In this document: positions 59,701-64,000 of the stretch, piece by piece
How the letters are laid out: every line of letters begins with the position of its first letter
Numbering within the stretch: position 1 is the first letter of the stretch
Origin: Oxyruncus cristatus
Taxonomy: Eukaryota; Chordata; Aves; Passeriformes; Cotingidae
Length of the DNA: 64,000 nt
Assembly (NCBI GenBank): GCA_013399855.1
Contig: VXAY01002346.1
Location: 370,910 to 434,909, forward strand
Reading direction: 5' to 3'
The notes under the pieces: model-generated
What the model was told of the DNA's origin: nothing
The model's database searches: none
What the model saw: the letters and a program-made list of their open reading frames with translations, nothing else
Made by a program: the position numbers and the translations under genes

Positions 59701-62700
59701 GAAACAAGGAGACTGCAGGTATGGGGAATGTAGATTTTTTTCTGTAACTATGACAACTGGTTTCCTTAGTGCAGCTGGTAGTGTCTTATCCAAAACTCAC
59801 GAAACTGATTAGAAGCTTGTTCTTAATGGTAATCTCATAATCTTTAATGGATATTACTGGCCTTTTCTGCAGTAATTTTACTTTTTTGGAACAACATGAG
59901 ACTTTTTGTGATTTTTAATAGCATTCCACCAACGTGTGATCCAATAGGAGTTTCTCTAGGAGTGTGCAGATGCAGTGATCTATGAAGTGTATCCAACAAT
60001 TAAAGCGACTGCTCCTCCAAAACCTGGCTCACCTAACAGGTTTTTTATACTTCATTAGAAAATAATATGCTCACAGTGTTGATTCTGATTTGTTAAAATT
60101 CTCTTACAATCCTAAATCTTCCTCATTAGGTTTCCATCAACTAGATCATATTACAAGTTTTAAACTGGATGCATTCCCAGGTACTGAAGATATTGCATGG
60201 CCTTGAACATTCCAAAAGAGAACACTCGGTATCACCAAGACAATATACTTGTTCTGTTTATGTAAATAAGAAGCTATAAAAGCAATTTTTTACAGTCACA
60301 ATAAAAACTAATCAACTGATTACAGTGACAGTCTCACTTCTAAGCATAAGTGCCTTAGATTTTAAGGATGAAGTTGAATATAATTTCACCATGTCTTTGT
60401 TATCACCTGCTTTCTTCAATCTCTTTGTGAAGATCTGTTGTAAAACAGTATCAGTTTGTATGATGTCCTCTTGGAAATGACATGAAAAGGCAGCCTTGTT
60501 CTATGAAGATTAATCTCTAATAATAGCACAGTAAAAGATGTAACAGCTGGTATGGATTAATATTCCTTAATATCTACTTTCATGTGATTAATAGCTGAAT
60601 GGCTTAAGCCCCTACCAATGGAAAGCAAGCAGCAGTTACTAAGCTTTACTAAATGTACTGTTTGTGATTTTTTTTTGACAGTAGACATTGAAATGTTTTT
60701 CATTTTTTATTTCCAGTGTTCTTAGTTGACTTTAATTTCCCTCCTCAATTTTTCTATACTATAGGTCATGTACTATAGATCCTCTTTCACAAAAAAAGAG
60801 AGCAATAAGTTGTTCAGGGGTTCCTCCTCTATACAATACAATCATTAACTTCTGTGTCAGTTTATTTATTAATATATTTTACAGAGATTGACTGGTGAAG
60901 AGGAATTCACTAGGTTTTAGGCTTGATTTTCACATTAAGTAGTAAATATCTTTGTCCAGTTTTACTTTTTTGGTAGTGATTTTTATATTTTTGCAAAAGT
61001 AAAATCTCTGTCAGTTTGGAACTGAAGAATAAAAGGTAAATTCCAAGGCTTTTTAGAAGATTTGATCAGCATCTGATTAGCTGGATCAGTGCTCATTGCC
61101 CAGAGTGCGCTGTTTTGAAATTACATCTTAATCACTTAATAATTTACCTAGGTTTTATTGAAGTTTGAGTTCTCTAACTATTTTATAGACATGAATTTGC
61201 TCATAAAACTGAAGATTGCCAATCCAGGTGGGAATCAAGTGTACTGCTTGTGAGCTGACCAGGTTTTTCCATTTAATGTCCTATTAAATTCAGAGGTTGG
61301 GTAGGGGGATGTAAGAGGTAGTGCTGGCTCATACCAGAGAGCTGTAGCAGCACAGTTGAGGCAGTGCTGCAGGAACAGGGGAAAGATGTAGCTACTGTCC
61401 CTCAGGGTTTCCTCCTATACAGTGATGCTTCAGGTATGGACTGTGTGGACCGAGGGAAATACTAGAGGGTTTTACATGAAATTGTGTTGTTGCCTTTTAG
61501 TCATCACAGATCCTTCACCAAGGAGTTCTGCAGCTCAGCTGTGAATTGTACGAAAGCTTGAGCTCGTAGGTTTGAAAAACGGTTTTTATGTTGGGGTAAG
61601 ATTTCTTTAACCTGATCTGTAGTATCCCAAGTTAAGAATCTTTTCATTTTGCTGTTGAATTTTGTACATGCTTTTGTATTTAGCTCTAATTTCACTTTAC
61701 AATTGTGTTGAGCTGTCCTTACAACATGCTGATTCTTCTCATTCCTAGAAGTGGATCAGACATGTTTTTGTTTGTATTTGTCAGGCCTAGGTTTGAACAG
61801 AGTGCTTAAAAGGTGACAAGTCAGTGTGTTTTCCTAAGTCACTAGCTCTGAGCATTGAGAACATTGACATGACATGACAGGACATGCCTTCACCAAACAC
61901 TAAGTCTGGCTGTTCAGCAGTGCCTTTCATCTTAGAGAATCCCAAACTATCGTATCAGCCTTCTGTCTTCAGAAGAGTTAATTTACCAGAGAAATGCCTC
62001 CACCTTCTCAGAAGGATCTTGTCATCGAGTAACACTAATTTCTGTTTCTGTTCTAATGACAGCTCTGCTGTTAACTGGTTGCTACATGCAGATCTTCATC
62101 TGCTAAACAGAAGGGCTGGGAGGAGTATCGTTGCAGGACCCAGGGGTAGAGGGGCTCTGTAGAACACTAATCTCATCTAAAAGTGTTTGGTTTTGGTTCC
62201 CCCACACACCCACAGACAGACCCGCATCGCTGACCCCCAGTGCCAGAGTGCCTCATCTCTGCTTCTCTGCACTGCTCTTGCGTCTGGGTTTCTGCTTCAC
62301 CACCGATGGCTGTGAGCAGCTGAGGCAGGCTTTGAGTGGAGATCCAGCCTTCCGTGTCCGTGGATCCTGATCCCGTAGGGCCTTTGCAAGTACGGGCTCA
62401 TGCTGAGGGCCAGCCCGAGGAGCAGAGCTGGGGAGTGGCTGCCTTCCAGGAGTTCTGCATTAGTGTTGCATTTGTGTATCACATTCAGGAAATAACAGGA
62501 AGGGAAATAACTGGCTTGTTGAAAATGCACTTGTCATTAGTGTCCCACTCCAGTCTGTGGCCTAGTTAATTTTAATCATTACTTCCCTCCCCCAGAATAA
62601 ATCCTATGGTATTAACATTTTGCTATTGGAATAAATAAAACCACTAATGCAATCTCTGGTCTTTCTGACATTCACCTGTGTCACTCAGCAGGATTTCTAA

Positions 62701-63466
62701 ATGGTTTTTGATTCAAATTACAATGTCCTGAAGTTAATTTCTCAAGCACTGAGGGAAAGTCTTGTTACTCTTACTTCCTACAGCTGAGCATATTAGGAGG
62801 CATGCACACGGGCACACTTGAACTACTTCAATTTAAGCTGTTAGTGCCATTTTGGATCCTCTCTGGCCTCCAGCTGCTGAGGAGGTCTGCATTAGAGCTT
62901 TGGGATGCCAGCCCTGGGGGTATGTCTGTGAGATACCATGCACCTGAACTGGTGCCTGACTCAGCATTTAGAAAACTGACCAGTTTTGTACTTTATTTGG
63001 TAGAATATAATGTGAGCTGGTCCCCACTAGCCCCTGTTAATCTTATGGGTCTAGTTCATTAGCAAACTCTGCTTGAATCAAGAACAAGAGCAAGTCAGTA
63101 TGACTGGCTGTCACCTTGATTTTTTTTCTCCGAAAGGAGAACAGAAACTATGAAATTTCTGTGGAATGGAGGGTAGGGTCATGTATTTAATTTGGTCAGA
63201 TCATTTTGATTTTCAAATAATTGTCATGTTGATAAGGTAAAATATAGTACTAATATTAAATTTTAATTAGTTAATGCATGTCAGTATGGAATTCTCATAA
63301 CCGCTCTTGAAAGTGTTGAAACAGGTAAGTGCTTTTGTTTTCTGTGCACAGGCACACAAAACATCAAATGCATTTTACTATTTTGCTAGAATACTAGTTA
63401 ATTTAGATCAAATTTGAGTAATTTACAGTGAAAATATACTAATAAAACTTTTCTGTGTGTCTCAGT
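56719..63466. other. No supported gene
   Basis: Short ORFs only. The stretch 59.6-61.3 kb is AT-rich and nearly free of ORFs. A modestly CpG-rich patch lies at about 62.2-62.45 kb. A donor AAACAG/GTAAGT at 63326 follows a 40-base open segment but its acceptor is poor. Confidence 0.45.
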
Positions 63467-64000
63467 TCAATGAGACTGAGTGTAGTGGCATGGGAAAGGA
63501 AAAAAATTAGGGGTGGATAATGTCATAGGTTTACTTGTTCTGAAAAAAACAAGGGGGATGTTTTTTTCTTTCCCCTGCATTGCTGTAAAAGAAAGATGTT
63601 GAACCCATACCACTTGCTCTTCTTCTTCGGTATCTGCTAGACCAAAATTCTCACCTTCCGGCCAGTTCGTGATGATTTCTAGGATCCCAGGGCGATTTGG
63701 ATTCCCAATGCGGGCGCGCTGCGTGATCAGAGCGATCCACTTACTCCATGTAGCATCAGTGGCATGATGCGTGGAGGGCGTCTTCCCCTTGAACATCCAA
63801 CTTGACACCGGTAGTCGAGGTGCCAGGAGCAGCTGTTCTTGTGGGCCAATCACCTCTGAGGCAGCCTGTACTCCTTCATAAGCTGCTAGGATCTCCTTTT
63901 CAGTTGGGTGTGGTAACAACATTGTGTGAACAATCTGTTCTGCACCTTTGTGGCTATGCCTATGTACCTTAGCATAAACAGAATGCCAGGGTGTGATCTA
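63467..64000 (-). mobile_element. pol: Endogenous retrovirus (ERV-L-like) pol fragment, partial, continues past the window
   Basis: One minus-strand frame is open from the right edge of the window to a stop at 63467. Its upstream three quarters resemble the pol region between reverse transcriptase and RNase H of ERV-L-type avian endogenous retroviruses, recognised by patterns such as TEKEILAAYEGVQAA, LAPRLPVSSWMFKG, STHHATDATWSKW and GNPNRPGILEIITNWPEG. In an intact element the RNase H domain would follow at lower coordinates. Here the sequence after about 63600 no longer looks like RNase H and ends at a stop, so the element is broken or truncated at its downstream side. No LTR, primer-binding site or polypurine tract is visible inside the window. 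It is a relic and codes for no functional protein in what can be seen. Confidence 0.85.

Noticed and set aside
63287..63326. 40-base open segment ending ACAG/GTAAGT
   Set aside because: The donor is good but the upstream AG has no pyrimidine tract; too weak to annotate.
1..64000. Prokaryotic-type systems, CRISPR arrays, tRNA and rRNA genes
   Set aside because: No regularly spaced repeats, tRNA cloverleaf signals, rRNA landmarks or gene-dense operons were seen; the DNA is clearly vertebrate.

Overview
This is vertebrate genomic DNA, almost certainly from a bird and possibly a songbird. The main evidence is several chicken-repeat-1 (CR1) LINE fragments ending in the ATTCTGTG-type 3' tail, plus a degraded ERV-L-like avian endogenous retrovirus at the right edge. 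Most of the window is AT-leaning single-copy sequence without long open reading frames, as expected of introns or intergenic DNA. No complete protein-coding gene can be supported, and nothing prokaryotic is present (no operons, rRNA, tRNA or CRISPR).

Layout. Positions 1-4572 are mostly featureless, with one minus-strand exon candidate (3084-3188). Positions 4573-6230 hold an 829-bp unit repeated head to tail, nearly identical and joined by a single N, which is probably an assembly artefact. A plus-strand CR1 3' end follows (6431-6922). Around 15.5-16.5 kb, two minus-strand exon candidates with very good splice sites but stops in all frames look like part of a non-coding transcript. A CpG island at about 23.6-24.33 kb is broken by a 276-base gap (23724-23999). 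It is the only strong promoter-like block, and a short plus-strand reading frame at its right side ends on a splice donor. Further exon candidates lie at 29421-29539 (plus, with a good Kozak ATG) and 31468-31546 (minus).

The 38-47.5 kb region is rich in old repeats: a tiny CR1 scrap, a longer minus-strand CR1, a 105-bp inverted repeat made of CR1-like sequence, a further plus-strand CR1, and a roughly 240-bp single-copy segment duplicated 1.67 kb away. At 52408-52530 there is a 41-codon plus-strand reading frame with a basic, serine-rich N-terminus-like peptide. It runs in phase into a perfect GTAAGT donor, and it is the best coding candidate here. The window ends inside the minus-strand pol gene of the endogenous retrovirus.

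One reading is that the window spans the promoter and large introns of a plus-strand gene with alternative first exons (24.2, 29.4 and 52.4 kb), with antisense or independent minus-strand transcripts at 15-16 and 31 kb. This is inference from splice signals alone. No gene identity could be recognised. I did not find a convincing undescribed biological system. The items most worth checking are the exon candidates, the inverted CR1 repeat and the two duplications.
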